A stretch of 64,000 nt of DNA from NCBI GenBank assembly GCA_016201065.1, contig JACQDL010000005.1, positions 1 through 64,000 on the forward strand. The letters are read 5' to 3'. Below, in pieces: positions 39,000 to 48,360 of the stretch. Every line of letters begins with the position of its first letter. Position 1 is the first letter of the stretch. Under the pieces are notes generated by a model, which was not told the DNA's origin, searched no databases, and saw only the letters and a list, made by a program, of their open reading frames with translations. Source of the DNA: Actinomycetota bacterium (lineage in GTDB: Bacteria > Actinomycetota > Actinomycetes > Mycobacteriales > JACQDL01). A program made the position numbers and the translations under genes.

Positions 39000-39935
39000 T
39001 CACCCAGCGGCCTCGGTGACCGCTGGCATCCGCATACGCCGCGCCCGTTTCATACCACTAACGGATAGGATGGTCAAAGCGAGCCAGACAAATGAGAACC
39101 CGAGCCACCGGGCTGGCGGCATCGTCTCGTGGACGACCAGCACACCAACGCCGAACTGCAACACCGGCGTGACGTACTGGAGCAGACCGAGCGTGGTGAG
39201 GGCCAGCCGCCCCACCGCGGCGGAGAAGAGCAACAGCGGCACGGCGGTCACCGGACCGGCCAGCGCGAGCAGCACGGTGTTGGCCGGCGACACATGGCCG
39301 AAGGCGAGCTGCCCACCCGACTCCAGAATGCCCAGGTACACCAGGGCCGGCACGGCGAGCACGGCGGTCTCGACGGCGAGGCTATCGACGGCGCCCGCCC
39401 CGGCTGACTTCTTCGCCAGCCCGTAGAGGCCGAAGCTGCCGGCGAGCACGAACGCGAGGTACGGCGGCCGGCCGTAGTCGACGGTGAGCACCACACACGC
39501 GGCCGCACCGATCCCGATCGCCAACCACTGCACCGGCCGCAGCCGCTCATCCAGGATCACGACGCCCAGCAGCACGGTCACCAGCGGGTTGATGAAGTAT
39601 CCGAGCGATGTCTCGACGACCTGGCCGTGGTTGACACCCCAGATGTAGGTGCCCCAGTTGATCGCGATCAGCACCGCCCCGCCGCCGAGCGTCGCCAGCG
39701 CGCGCGGGCGACCCCAGAGGGCGCGCAGCCTGCCCCGGCGATGCCGGCCGGCGGCAACGAGGACCAGCACGACGGCCAGCGTCCACACCACCCGGTGGGC
39801 GAGGATCTCCACCGCACCGGCGGGCCTCAGCAGCGGCCAGTAGAGCGGGAACGCGCCCCAGATCCCGTAGGCGCCCAGGCCGAAGAGCAGCCCCTGCTGG
39901 TGGTTCGTCGGCTGGCCGTGCCTGCGGTCCGTCAC
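39000..39935 (-). CDS. rarD: RarD-like EamA-family transporter
   Basis: This 311-residue membrane protein has ten predicted helices in two EamA halves. The N-terminal YGIWGAFPLYWPLLRPAG, VEILAHRVVW, INWGTYIWGVNHGQVVETSLGYFINPL and LQYVTPVLQFGVGVLV match the RarD family (drug/metabolite transporter superfamily). The cargo of RarD proteins is not established. It ends close to the korB gene but is on the same strand downstream of it, so it may be read through. Confidence 0.85.
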   Translation of the reverse strand: MTDRRHGQPTNHQQGLLFGLGAYGIWGAFPLYWPLLRPAGAVEILAHRVVWTLAVVLVLVAAGRHRRGRLRALWGRPRALATLGGGAVLIAINWGTYIWGVNHGQVVETSLGYFINPLVTVLLGVVILDERLRPVQWLAIGIGAAACVVLTVDYGRPPYLAFVLAGSFGLYGLAKKSAGAGAVDSLAVETAVLAVPALVYLGILESGGQLAFGHVSPANTVLLALAGPVTAVPLLLFSAAVGRLALTTLGLLQYVTPVLQFGVGVLVVHETMPPARWLGFSFVWLALTILSVSGMKRARRMRMPAVTEAAG

Positions 39936-39938
39936 AGC

Positions 39939-41015
39939 TCAGGCCGGTACGGTCCAGGTGTCCTTGCCACGCAGCAACGTGCCCAGGTCACCCGGCCGAT
40001 GCTGGGTGGCGCGCGCGATCTGGGCCCGGACCTCGTCGTCGTAGACCGGGCGGCTCACCGACCGCAGCACCCCGATCGGGGTGTACCGGAGGTCACCCAC
40101 TCCGAGCCTGGACAACCCGAAGGCGTACGTCGGGTCGGCCTGGTACGCATCGTGCACGACGATCGCCGGGTCATCATCGGGTACGCCCTCCACGACCCGC
40201 AGCTCGCCGGTGGCCAGGTCACGCAGGACCACCAGCCGGCCGTCGGTGCCGAACCGCAGCGGTTGGCCGTGCTCCAGCCGGATCACCGACTCCCCCCGCA
40301 CCCCCGGCTCCTTGAGCAGGTCGAATGCACCGTCGTTGAAGATGTTGCAGTTCTGGTAGATCTCCACCAAGGCGGTGCCCCGGTGCGCGGCGGCCGCGCG
40401 CAGCACCGAGGTCAGGTGCTTGCGGTCGGAGTCGATGGTCCTGGCCACGAACGTCGCCCCCGCGCCCAGCGCCAGGGAGAGCGGGTCGAACGGCTCGTCC
40501 ACCGACCCGAACGGTGAGGACTTCGTGATCTTTCCGACCTCGGAGGTGGGCGAGTACTGGCCCTTGGTGAGGCCGTAGATCCGGTTGTTGAACAGCAAGA
40601 TCTTCAGGTTCACGTTGCGGCGCAGCGAGTGGATCAGGTGGTTGCCGCCGATCGACAGCGCGTCGCCGTCGCCGGTGGCCACCCACACCGACAGGTCCGG
40701 CCGGGTGGTGGCGAGCCCGGTCGCGATGGCCGGCGCCCGACCGTGGATGGAGTGCATCCCGTAGGTGTTGAGGTAGTACGGGAAGCGGGAGGAGCAGCCA
40801 ATGCCGGAGATGAAGACGATGTTCTCCCGGCGTACCCCGAGCTCGGGCAGGAAACCCTGCACCGCAGCCAGGATCGCGTAGTCCCCGCACCCCGGGCACC
40901 AGCGCACCTCCTGGTCGCTCTTGAAGTCCCTGGCCCGCAGCGTCCCCTCGACGCGGGGCACCCCGAACACTGACCGGAACCCCTCGGCCGACGGGTCGTC
41001 GACGAGATCAACCAC
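39939..41015 (-). CDS. korB: 2-oxoacid:ferredoxin oxidoreductase beta subunit
   Basis: This 358-residue TPP-binding subunit has WCPGCGDYAIL (Cys pair of the Fe-S cluster), GIGCSSRFPYYL, the TPP motif ATGDGDALSIGGNH and NNRIYGLTKGQYSPTS. With KorA it oxidatively decarboxylates 2-oxoglutarate to succinyl-CoA, reducing ferredoxin. The start overlaps the korA stop by 8 nt, so expression is coupled. Confidence 0.92.
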   Translation of the reverse strand: MVDLVDDPSAEGFRSVFGVPRVEGTLRARDFKSDQEVRWCPGCGDYAILAAVQGFLPELGVRRENIVFISGIGCSSRFPYYLNTYGMHSIHGRAPAIATGLATTRPDLSVWVATGDGDALSIGGNHLIHSLRRNVNLKILLFNNRIYGLTKGQYSPTSEVGKITKSSPFGSVDEPFDPLSLALGAGATFVARTIDSDRKHLTSVLRAAAAHRGTALVEIYQNCNIFNDGAFDLLKEPGVRGESVIRLEHGQPLRFGTDGRLVVLRDLATGELRVVEGVPDDDPAIVVHDAYQADPTYAFGLSRLGVGDLRYTPIGVLRSVSRPVYDDEVRAQIARATQHRPGDLGTLLRGKDTWTVPA

Positions 41016-42882
41016 CGGTGATCACTCCCTTGAGCAGGTCGGCCAGCTCCTCGGCCTGGAACGGCATCCCCCGCACCTTGTGGTAGCCGTACACGTCGAC
41101 CAGGAACCGGGCCCGCAGCAGCAGGGCCAGCTGGCCGAGGTTCATCTCCGGCACGACGACCCGGTCGTAGTGGTGCAGCACCTCACCGAGGCCGGGCGGG
41201 AACGGGTTGAGGTGCCGCAGATGTGCCTGCGCGATGTCCAACCCCTCCCCGCGGACCCGGCGGCAGGCCGCCCCGATCGGGCCATACGTCGACCCCCACC
41301 CGAGCACCAGCACCCGGGCCTGCCCGGAGGGGTCGTCGACCTCGACGGGCGACAGGCTGCCCGCGATGCCATCCACCTTCGCCTGGCGGAGCCGGACCAT
41401 CCGGTCATGGTTGTCCGGATCGTAGGAGACCTCGCCGGTCCGGTCGGCCTTCTCGATGCCGCCGATGCGGTGCTCCAGGCCAGGGGTGCCGGGCACCGCC
41501 CACGGCCGGGCGAGCGTCTCCGGATCGCGCAGGTAGGGCAGGAACCCGCCGTCGTCGCCGTTCGGCCCGGTCGCGAACTCCGGCCGCAGGTCGGGCAGCG
41601 ACTCCACGTCCGGGATCCGCCACGGCTCGGACCCGTTGGCGAGGGCACCGTCGGAGAGCAGAATGACCGGCGTCCGGTAGGTCAGCGCGATCCGGGCCGC
41701 TTCCAGCGCGGTGTCGAAGCAGTCCGCTGGCGACCGTGGGGCGACCACCGGTACGGGTGCCTCGCCGTTGCGGCCGAACATCGCCTGGAGCAGGTCGGCC
41801 TGCTCGGTCTTCGTCGGCAGCCCGGTGGACGGCCCGCCCCGCTGTACGTCACAGACCAGCAGCGGAAGCTCCAGCGCCACACCGAGCCCGATCGTCTCCG
41901 ACTTCAGCGCCAACCCCGGTCCGGACGTGGTCGTCACCGCGAGCGCGCCGCCGAAGGCCGCCCCCAGGGCAGCGCCGATGCCGGCGATCTCGTCCTCGGC
42001 CTGGACCGTGTACACGTTGAAGGCCTTCTGCCGGGCCAGCTCGTGCAGCACATCGCTGGCCGGCGTGATCGGGTAGGAGCCGAGGAACAGCGGCAGGCCG
42101 CTGCGCTCACCCGCCGCGATCAGGCCGTAGGCCAGCGCCAGGTTGCCGGAAATGTTGCGGTAGGCGCCCGGCCTGAGTGCGGCCGGCTTGACCTCGTAGC
42201 GGACCGCGAAGTCCTCGGTGGTCTCGCCGTAGTTCCACCCCGCCTTGAACGCGGCCAGGTTCGCCGCCAACAGCGCCGGCCGGTCACCGAACTTCGCCGT
42301 CAGGTACTCCAGCGTCGACTCGGTCGGCCGGTGGAACAGCCAGGAGACCAGTCCCAGCGCGAACATGTTCTTCGCCCGGGCGGCATCCTTGCGACCCACC
42401 TCGCCGGCACTGTCGGGACCCTCGGCGGCCTGCCTGACCGCGTCCACCGTGAGCTGGGTCAGATCCACCGGATGCACGTGGTAGGACTGCAGCGAGTCAT
42501 CCTCCAGCGGGTTGCTGGTGTACTCGGCCCGTTGCAGGTTGCGCGGGGAGAAGTCGTGGGTGTCGACGATGATCGTGGTGCCCGGCCTCAGGTCCGCCAG
42601 GTTGGCCTTCAGGGCCGCTGGGTTCATCGCCACCAGCACGTCCGGCCGGTCGCCGGAGGTGAGGATGTCGTAGTTGGCGAAGTGCACCTGGAACGACGAC
42701 ACCCCGGGAAGGGTGCCGGCGGGGGCCCGGATCTCGGCCGGAAAGTTCGGCAAGGTCGACACATCGTTGCCGAAGACGGCGGTCTCCGCGGTGAACCGGT
42801 CGCCGGTGAGCTGCATCCCGTCACCTGAGTCACCCGCGAACCGAATCACCACCCGGTCAAGCTGCATGACCTCTTTGGTCAC
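41008..42882 (-). CDS. korA: 2-oxoacid:ferredoxin oxidoreductase, fused gamma-alpha subunit
   Basis: This 624-residue protein has an N-terminal gamma domain (VVIRFAGDSGDGMQLTGDRF, PAEIRAPAGTLPGVSSFQVH) and an alpha domain (GSYPITPASDVLHELARQ, VQAEDEIAGIGAALGAAFGGALAVTTTSGPG, SDGALANGSEPW). I chose the GTG at 42882 because GAGGAGG lies 9 nt upstream; an ATG 15 nt further in is the alternative. The fused form is typical of actinobacterial KorA. In these bacteria KorAB partly replaces 2-oxoglutarate dehydrogenase. Confidence 0.9.
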   Translation of the reverse strand: MTKEVMQLDRVVIRFAGDSGDGMQLTGDRFTAETAVFGNDVSTLPNFPAEIRAPAGTLPGVSSFQVHFANYDILTSGDRPDVLVAMNPAALKANLADLRPGTTIIVDTHDFSPRNLQRAEYTSNPLEDDSLQSYHVHPVDLTQLTVDAVRQAAEGPDSAGEVGRKDAARAKNMFALGLVSWLFHRPTESTLEYLTAKFGDRPALLAANLAAFKAGWNYGETTEDFAVRYEVKPAALRPGAYRNISGNLALAYGLIAAGERSGLPLFLGSYPITPASDVLHELARQKAFNVYTVQAEDEIAGIGAALGAAFGGALAVTTTSGPGLALKSETIGLGVALELPLLVCDVQRGGPSTGLPTKTEQADLLQAMFGRNGEAPVPVVAPRSPADCFDTALEAARIALTYRTPVILLSDGALANGSEPWRIPDVESLPDLRPEFATGPNGDDGGFLPYLRDPETLARPWAVPGTPGLEHRIGGIEKADRTGEVSYDPDNHDRMVRLRQAKVDGIAGSLSPVEVDDPSGQARVLVLGWGSTYGPIGAACRRVRGEGLDIAQAHLRHLNPFPPGLGEVLHHYDRVVVPEMNLGQLALLLRARFLVDVYGYHKVRGMPFQAEELADLLKGVITGG

Positions 42883-43090
42883 CGACGAGGACCTCCTCGA
42901 CGCTTGGACGCGACTCCGCGCCCAGTTGGGTGGCGGCCCGCCACCGTGGCCAGCGTGCGCGCCTCGGACGCGCCGCGCCGGCGGGTCCGGCCGCTTCGCC
43001 CCGATCCTATGCCGATTGCCGGGCGAGATGGACCGACTGGCGACCCGCCACACCCAGGTCCTCGGTCACCGGCGCTGGCCGACCGGTATA

Positions 43091-43103
43091 GCGTAAGTTA
43101 CGC
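43091..43103. promoter_or_regulatory. operator-like palindrome
   Basis: GCGTAAGTTACGC is a perfect 6+1+6 palindrome in the divergent region between korA and the metallopeptidase gene, of the size TetR-type repressors bind. No cognate regulator gene is adjacent. Confidence 0.35.
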
Positions 43104-43154
43104 GTTTCGTCCCGCCGCCTAGACTTCCCCTGACCGGACCGGAATGGGAGGACG

Positions 43155-44525
43155 ATGACAACGCCGCCCGAACCGTTCCCGGTCCGTCCACGGCGACGTG
43201 GCGTCCTGGTCACCGTGCTGCTCGCCATCGTCGCGCTGGCCACCCTGGCGGTGCCGATCACCGCCCAGGGGCCGGGCACGCTCGCCAGGATCGTCGGTGG
43301 GCCGGCCGGCCGGTGGCCGGGTCTGGCGCAGGCGGATGCCTCCGGCCACCGACCCGGCGCCCGCGAGTTCACCACCGGTGACGTGGCCGACCTGCTGGAC
43401 CGGTACGCCGACGGGATCCGCCGGAGGGACCTGCCCGCCGTCCTCACCGCGGTGGACCCGACCCGGGCGGCGCTCGTGGTCGCCCAGCGCCGGCTCTTCG
43501 CCAACCTCCGGCAGGTCGGGCTGACGACGTTCGCCTACCTTCCGGTCGATGTGGTCCCGCCACGGCCGGACCCCGGTCACCCCGGCCGGTACACGACCGG
43601 CACGGCGCGAGCCTGGCGGCTGATGCAGATCCGGGGCGTCGACCCGCATCCCGCGGCGCAGAACTTCCAGGTCGGGCTGGGCGTGCGGGGCGACCATCTG
43701 GTCATCCAGGGCCTCGCCCCGGTGACCGGTCCGACCGGCAACCGGCAACCGTCACCGTGGGACGCCAACGCGCTGCAGGTGCTCCGGAGCGGGCATGTGC
43801 TGGTCGCCGGCACGGCGGACGTTGCCGGCCAGCTCTCCGCCGTCGCGGCGGACGCCGAGGCGGCCATCGCCGACGCCGGCCCCTGCTGGCCGGCCGCCTG
43901 GCAGCACACGTTCACCATCTTCGCCACGGGTGACCGGCGGGCCTTCAACACCTGGTTCCGCAGCCAGTTCACCAACACCGAGTTCATCGGGTTCGAGGTC
44001 GGCCTCCCGGTGGTGGACGGCAGCGGTGAGGTGGTAGCCGGCCAGGAGGCCGGCATCCCCCAGGTCGTCATCGACCTCCCCCGAGCGCAGCGGGCCGCGC
44101 TCGGCGTGCGCAAGCTGCTGGAGCACGAGCTGACCCACGCCGCCTCGGGGACGCAGCGCAACGCCAGCACCGAGACCTGGGCCATCGAGGGGTACGCCGA
44201 CTTCGTCGCCTTCCACAACGGCACCCTGCGGCAGGCCGAACGGGGTGGGGCGGCCTACCAGAAGTACCACTCCACCGGCGGACTCCGCGTCGTCCTCCCC
44301 GCCAACGAGGACTTCTACGGCAAGAACGCGCCCGTCAACTACGACCTGGCGTTCCTCCTCTTCTGGTACCTCGACCAGCGCTACGGCCAGGCCGCCGTGA
44401 CCGACTTCTTCCAGGGCGCGAACCGTGGCGGCGACGCCGCGGCGACCCTCCAGGAGCGGTTCCACATCACGCTGGCCCAGTTCCTCCGGGACTGGTCGGC
44501 CTGGACCTTCCAGCAGCTGCGCTGA
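43155..44525 (+). CDS. membrane-anchored gluzincin-type metallopeptidase
   Basis: This 456-residue protein begins with a basic stretch and one hydrophobic segment (about 15-37), then an NTF2-like domain-sized region with a tandem RYADGIRRRDLPAVL. The peptidase part has HELTH (HExxH, His324, Glu325, His328) and the third ligand Glu345 in WAIEGYADF, with Asp349 after it, as in M1-like and Peptidase_MA proteins. The active site should lie outside the cytoplasm. Good AGGACG spacing supports the ATG. The substrate is unknown; it is divergent from korA. Confidence 0.75.
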   Translation: MTTPPEPFPVRPRRRGVLVTVLLAIVALATLAVPITAQGPGTLARIVGGPAGRWPGLAQADASGHRPGAREFTTGDVADLLDRYADGIRRRDLPAVLTAVDPTRAALVVAQRRLFANLRQVGLTTFAYLPVDVVPPRPDPGHPGRYTTGTARAWRLMQIRGVDPHPAAQNFQVGLGVRGDHLVIQGLAPVTGPTGNRQPSPWDANALQVLRSGHVLVAGTADVAGQLSAVAADAEAAIADAGPCWPAAWQHTFTIFATGDRRAFNTWFRSQFTNTEFIGFEVGLPVVDGSGEVVAGQEAGIPQVVIDLPRAQRAALGVRKLLEHELTHAASGTQRNASTETWAIEGYADFVAFHNGTLRQAERGGAAYQKYHSTGGLRVVLPANEDFYGKNAPVNYDLAFLLFWYLDQRYGQAAVTDFFQGANRGGDAAATLQERFHITLAQFLRDWSAWTFQQLR

Positions 44526-44603
44526 GCGGATGTTCCCGCGGCTCGGCCGGGCCGACCCGGCCACCACCGCACCAGGTCGGGCTGAGGTCCTACGATCTGT
44601 GGC

Positions 44604-44963
44604 ATGCGTGGCTGGGGCACCGTGGGAACGCTGCTGCTGGTGGGCATCGGGTTCGTCCTGGTGGCCCTCTGGGTCAACCGGCTGGTGCGGCCCGACCGGG
44701 CCCGCGGCGCGGCCCTGACGAGCTACGAATGCGGGGTCGACCCGGTCGGGACCGGCTGGGTCCAGGCCCACATCCGGTACTACGCCTACGCCTTCATGTA
44801 TGTGATCTTCGCCGTCGAGGCGATCTTCCTGTTCCCCTGGGCGACGGTGTTCGTCCGCCCCGAGCTCGGTGCCGCCGCGCTCGTGGAGATGGGCATCTTC
44901 GTCGTGCTGCTCGCGCTGGGCCTGCTGTACGCCTGGCGCAAGCGGGTGCTCACCTGGGTGTGA
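44604..44963 (+). CDS. nuoA: NADH-quinone oxidoreductase subunit A-like
   Basis: This 119-residue subunit has three predicted helices and the NuoA loop YECGVDPVGTGWVQAHIRYYAYAF, followed by IFAVEAIFLFPWA. The conserved ECG, FxVEAxFLFPWA and acidic residues are intact. A TACGAT -10-like box lies just upstream of the ATG with almost no leader. It is the first of four Complex I genes; D, E, F, G, I-N are absent from this locus. Confidence 0.9.
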   Translation: MRGWGTVGTLLLVGIGFVLVALWVNRLVRPDRARGAALTSYECGVDPVGTGWVQAHIRYYAYAFMYVIFAVEAIFLFPWATVFVRPELGAAALVEMGIFVVLLALGLLYAWRKRVLTWV

Positions 44964-45019
44964 TCCAGCGCCGGCAGGTTACGGCGCAGGGCGTGATCCA
45001 GCGCCGATAGGCTGCGAGT

Positions 45020-45583
45020 GTGGCACGCGACGTGGTATTGCCCGACCCGGTCAAGTTCGTCCTGAACTGGGGTCGACGCTACAGCCTGTGGGTGTTCAAC
45101 TTCGGCCTGGCCTGCTGCGCGATCGAGTTCATCGCCGCCTCGATGTCCCGGCACGACTTCATCCGGCTGGGCGTGATCCCGTTCGCGCACAGCCCACGGC
45201 AGGCCGACCTGATGGTCGTCTCGGGCACGGTCACCGACAAGATGGCGCCAGCGGTGAAGCGGCTCTACGACCAGATGCCGGAGCCGAAGTACGTGATCAG
45301 CTTCGGTTCCTGCGCGAACTGCGGCGGACCGTACTGGGACTCCTACTGCGTCACCAAGGGCGTCGACCAGCTCATTCCGGTGGATGTCTACGTGCCCGGC
45401 TGCCCGCCACGCCCGGAGGCCCTGCTCCAGGGCATCCTGCGGCTCCAGGACAAGATCGCGGCCGAGGAGCTGGTGCTCCGCGGCGGTGCCCGGCCGCCCC
45501 TGCCACCCGACCCGGCGGCGCGGTACACCGCCCCGCTCATCCAGCCGGTCCAGCCGCTCACCCAGCCGGATACCGCCCGATGA
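45020..45583 (+). CDS. nuoB: NADH-quinone oxidoreductase subunit B-like
   Basis: This 187-residue subunit keeps all N2 cluster ligands: Cys32 and Cys33 (LACCAIEF), Cys98 in GSCANCGG and Cys128 in VPGCPPRPE. The C-terminus is Pro-rich and longer than needed. The GTG start is preceded by TAGGCT at -10 distance, suggesting its own leaderless promoter. The stop overlaps the nuoC ATG by 4 nt. Confidence 0.92.
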   Translation: MARDVVLPDPVKFVLNWGRRYSLWVFNFGLACCAIEFIAASMSRHDFIRLGVIPFAHSPRQADLMVVSGTVTDKMAPAVKRLYDQMPEPKYVISFGSCANCGGPYWDSYCVTKGVDQLIPVDVYVPGCPPRPEALLQGILRLQDKIAAEELVLRGGARPPLPPDPAARYTAPLIQPVQPLTQPDTAR

Positions 45584-46170
45584 CGCCCGAGGAGGTCGGC
45601 GCGCGCCTGGTCGCCCTGCTCGGTGCGGCGACCACGTTCGAGGTGGCCTTCGGCCAGCTGCACGTCGACGTGCCGGCGACCGAATGGCTGGCGGCCGCGC
45701 GGGCCGCCCGGGACGACGAGGCGCTGGCCCTCGGCTACTTCGACTGGCTGACCGGGGTGGACGAGCTCGACGCGTTCGCGATCGTCGCGCACCTGTACTC
45801 GCTCGGTCACCGCCACCACGTCCTGCTGCGGACCCGGGTGGACCGGGCGCAGCCACAGGTGGCGTCGCTGGTCGAGCTCTACCCCGGCGCGGGGTGGCAC
45901 GAGCGGGAGACGTTCGAGATGTTCGGCGTGCACTTCGCCGGGCACCCGGACCTCCGGCCGCTGCTGCTGCCGGACGGGTTCGAGGGGCACCCGCTGCGCA
46001 AGGACTTCGTGCTTGCCGCCCGGGTGGCCAAGCCGTGGCCGGGGGCCAAGGAGCCCGGCGAGTCCGAGCACGGCGCACCGAGCCGGCGCCGGGTCCGACC
46101 ACCCGGGGTCCCGGACCCGGCCGAGTGGGGACCAGACGCCACCGGACGGGAGGCCGGCACCGATGCCTGA
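45580..46170 (+). CDS. nuoC: NADH-quinone oxidoreductase subunit C-like
   Basis: This 196-residue protein has the NuoC pattern [59 protein letters not shown]. It bridges the peripheral arm in Complex I. The length and conserved blocks are normal. It overlaps nuoB and nuoH, so A-B-C-H are transcribed as one group. Confidence 0.9.
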   Translation: MTPEEVGARLVALLGAATTFEVAFGQLHVDVPATEWLAAARAARDDEALALGYFDWLTGVDELDAFAIVAHLYSLGHRHHVLLRTRVDRAQPQVASLVELYPGAGWHERETFEMFGVHFAGHPDLRPLLLPDGFEGHPLRKDFVLAARVAKPWPGAKEPGESEHGAPSRRRVRPPGVPDPAEWGPDATGREAGTDA

Positions 46171-47119
46171 GATCGTGCAGCTGGCCATCAAGGTGGTCGG
46201 CGTGCTCGCCGCGTTCCTGCTGCTGCCGCTGCTGATCGGCCAGACCGAGCACAAGGTGATGGCGCACATGCAGGGCCGGCTCGGCCCGATGTACGCCGGC
46301 GCCTTCCACGGGTGGGCACAGCTGGTGGCCGACGCGGTGAAGTTCGTCCAGAAGGAGGAGATCGTGCCGGCCGCCGCCGACCGGGCCGTGTTCCGGCTGG
46401 CCCCGGTGGTGGCGCTGCTGCCCTACCTGCTGGTGCTCGTCGTCGTCCCGCTGGGTCCCGGCACGGTCGCCGAGAAGCTGGACACCGGGTTGTTCTACGC
46501 GCTGGCGGTCACCGGGGTCGGCGTGCTCGGCATGCTGATGGGGGCCTGGGCGTCCGGGAGCAAGTACTCGCTGATCGGCGGCCTGCGCGGCGCCGGACAG
46601 CTGCTCGCCTACGAGCTACCGCTGGTGCTCGCCTCGGCGTCGGTGGCGATGGCCGCTGGCACGCTGTCGCTGACCGGGATCGTCACGGCGTGGCGGCCGT
46701 GGTGGCTGGTCTGGCAGCTCCCGGCCGCGGTGGTGTTCTTCGTGGCCGGGCTCGCCGAGATCAGGCGGCCGCCCTTCGACATGCCGTTGGCGGAGTCCGA
46801 GCTGGTCTTCGGCTACCTCACCGAGTACACCGGGCTGCGCTTCGCCCTGTTCCTGCTCGCCGAGTACGCCGGCATCGTGGTCATCAGCGCGCTGACCGTG
46901 GTGCTGTTCCTCGGCGGCTGGCGCGGACCGCTGCTGCCCGGGCCGGCGTGGACCCTGATCAAGATTTTCGGGCTGGCCCTCGTCGTGATCTGGGTCCGGG
47001 TGGCGTTCCCCCGGCTCCGCGAGGACCAGCTCCAGCGGCTGGCCTGGCTCGGGCTGGTCCCCGTGGCCCTGGGGCAGCTCCTCCTGACCGGCGTCGTGCG
47101 CTGGTGGATCGCCAGCTAG
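46163..47119 (+). CDS. nuoH: NADH-quinone oxidoreductase subunit H-like
   Basis: This 318-residue membrane subunit has about eight helices and the NuoH/Complex I signatures QGRLGPMYAGAFHGWAQLVADAVKFVQKEE, the E/D quinone-cavity loop EIRRPPFDMPLAESELVFGYLTEYTG and the C-terminal R-P-R-R-ED. The residues of the quinone funnel are kept. The next gene in a usual nuo operon is I; here an rtcB gene follows instead. Confidence 0.92.
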   Translation: MPEIVQLAIKVVGVLAAFLLLPLLIGQTEHKVMAHMQGRLGPMYAGAFHGWAQLVADAVKFVQKEEIVPAAADRAVFRLAPVVALLPYLLVLVVVPLGPGTVAEKLDTGLFYALAVTGVGVLGMLMGAWASGSKYSLIGGLRGAGQLLAYELPLVLASASVAMAAGTLSLTGIVTAWRPWWLVWQLPAAVVFFVAGLAEIRRPPFDMPLAESELVFGYLTEYTGLRFALFLLAEYAGIVVISALTVVLFLGGWRGPLLPGPAWTLIKIFGLALVVIWVRVAFPRLREDQLQRLAWLGLVPVALGQLLLTGVVRWWIAS

Positions 47120-47190
47120 CGGGGCACCGAAAACCCGTGGGACCGCACAGCCGGGATCGATAGCATCGGGTCAGCCCCGAGGAGTCCCCG

Positions 47191-48348
47191 ATGCCGGCAA
47201 TGGTCGCCCCGGACACCCTGTCCTGGGCATCAGACATCGAACCGGAGACCGTTGCCCAGGCCGCCCGCACGGCGCGCCTGCCGATCGTCGCCGGGCACGT
47301 CGCGCTGATGCCCGACGCGCACATCGGCATCGGCGCGACCATCGGGTCGGTGATCCCGACCAAGGACGCGATCATCCCGGCCGCGGTCGGGGTGGACATC
47401 GGCTGCGGCATGATCGCCACCGAGACCGATCTGACCGCCGCCGAGCTGCCGGCCGACCTCACCCGGGTGATGCCGCTGCTGGAGGCGCGGATCCCGGCCG
47501 GTGTCGGCAAGGGGCACCGGCACGCCGCGACCGCCGACAGCGCGCTGGCCGCCCTCGGCCGGCCGGCCACGGGCCTGACCCTCAAGCAGGAACGCACGGC
47601 CGCCACCCAGTTCGGCACGCTCGGCTCCGGCAACCACTTCGTCGAGATCTGCCTGGACGAGCACGACCGGGTGTGGACGGTGCTGCATTCCGGCTCCCGC
47701 GGGATCGGCAACCAGCTCGCCACCGCACACATCAGGCTGGCCAAGGAGCTCGCCGGGCGTTGGCACATCCCGCTGGAGGACCCGAACCTGGCGTACCTCA
47801 TCGCTGGGACGACCGAGTTCGACACCTACATCGCCGACATGGTGTGGGCCCAGCGGTACGCGATGGGATCGCGGGCCCGGATGGCCGACGAGGTCAACCG
47901 GACCCTGTTCGAGGCGACCGGCCACGGTGCCGAGATCCGCCGGATCAACTGCCACCACAACTTCACCCAGCGGGAGCGGCACGGCGGTCGGGACCTGTGG
48001 ATCACCCGCAAGGGTGCGATCAAGGCAGCGGTCGGTGACGAAGGGGTGATCCCGGGCTCGATGGGCACCCGCTCCTACATCGTCACCGGCCTGGGCAACA
48101 CCGCCGCGTACGCCTCGTGCTCGCACGGCGCCGGACGCCGGTTGTCGCGCACCGCCGCCAAGCACCGGCTCAGCGTGACCTCCCTCCGGGTCGCGATGGC
48201 CGGCCGGACCTGGAACGCCGACCGGGCGGAGGCGCTCCTGGACGAGCACCCGGACGCGTACAAGGACATCGACACCGTGATGGCCGACCAGACCGATCTG
48301 GTGACGGTCCAGCACACGCTGCGTCAGGTCGTCAACTACAAGGGCTGA
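47191..48348 (+). CDS. rtcB: RtcB-type RNA ligase
   Basis: This 385-residue ligase has MPDAHIGIGATIG near the start, GVDIGCGM, SGNHFVEICLDE, LHSGSRGIGN, INCHHNFTQRE and the guanylated His in ASCSHGAGRRLSR, all metal- and GMP-binding residues of RtcB. It joins RNA ends with 2',3'-cyclic phosphate or 3'-phosphate and 5'-OH. GAGGAG precedes the ATG, and TAGCAT lies at a -10 position. It follows nuoH without an archease gene, which is common in bacteria. Confidence 0.93.
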   Translation: MPAMVAPDTLSWASDIEPETVAQAARTARLPIVAGHVALMPDAHIGIGATIGSVIPTKDAIIPAAVGVDIGCGMIATETDLTAAELPADLTRVMPLLEARIPAGVGKGHRHAATADSALAALGRPATGLTLKQERTAATQFGTLGSGNHFVEICLDEHDRVWTVLHSGSRGIGNQLATAHIRLAKELAGRWHIPLEDPNLAYLIAGTTEFDTYIADMVWAQRYAMGSRARMADEVNRTLFEATGHGAEIRRINCHHNFTQRERHGGRDLWITRKGAIKAAVGDEGVIPGSMGTRSYIVTGLGNTAAYASCSHGAGRRLSRTAAKHRLSVTSLRVAMAGRTWNADRAEALLDEHPDAYKDIDTVMADQTDLVTVQHTLRQVVNYKG

Positions 48349-48360
48349 CCGGACGAGGGG

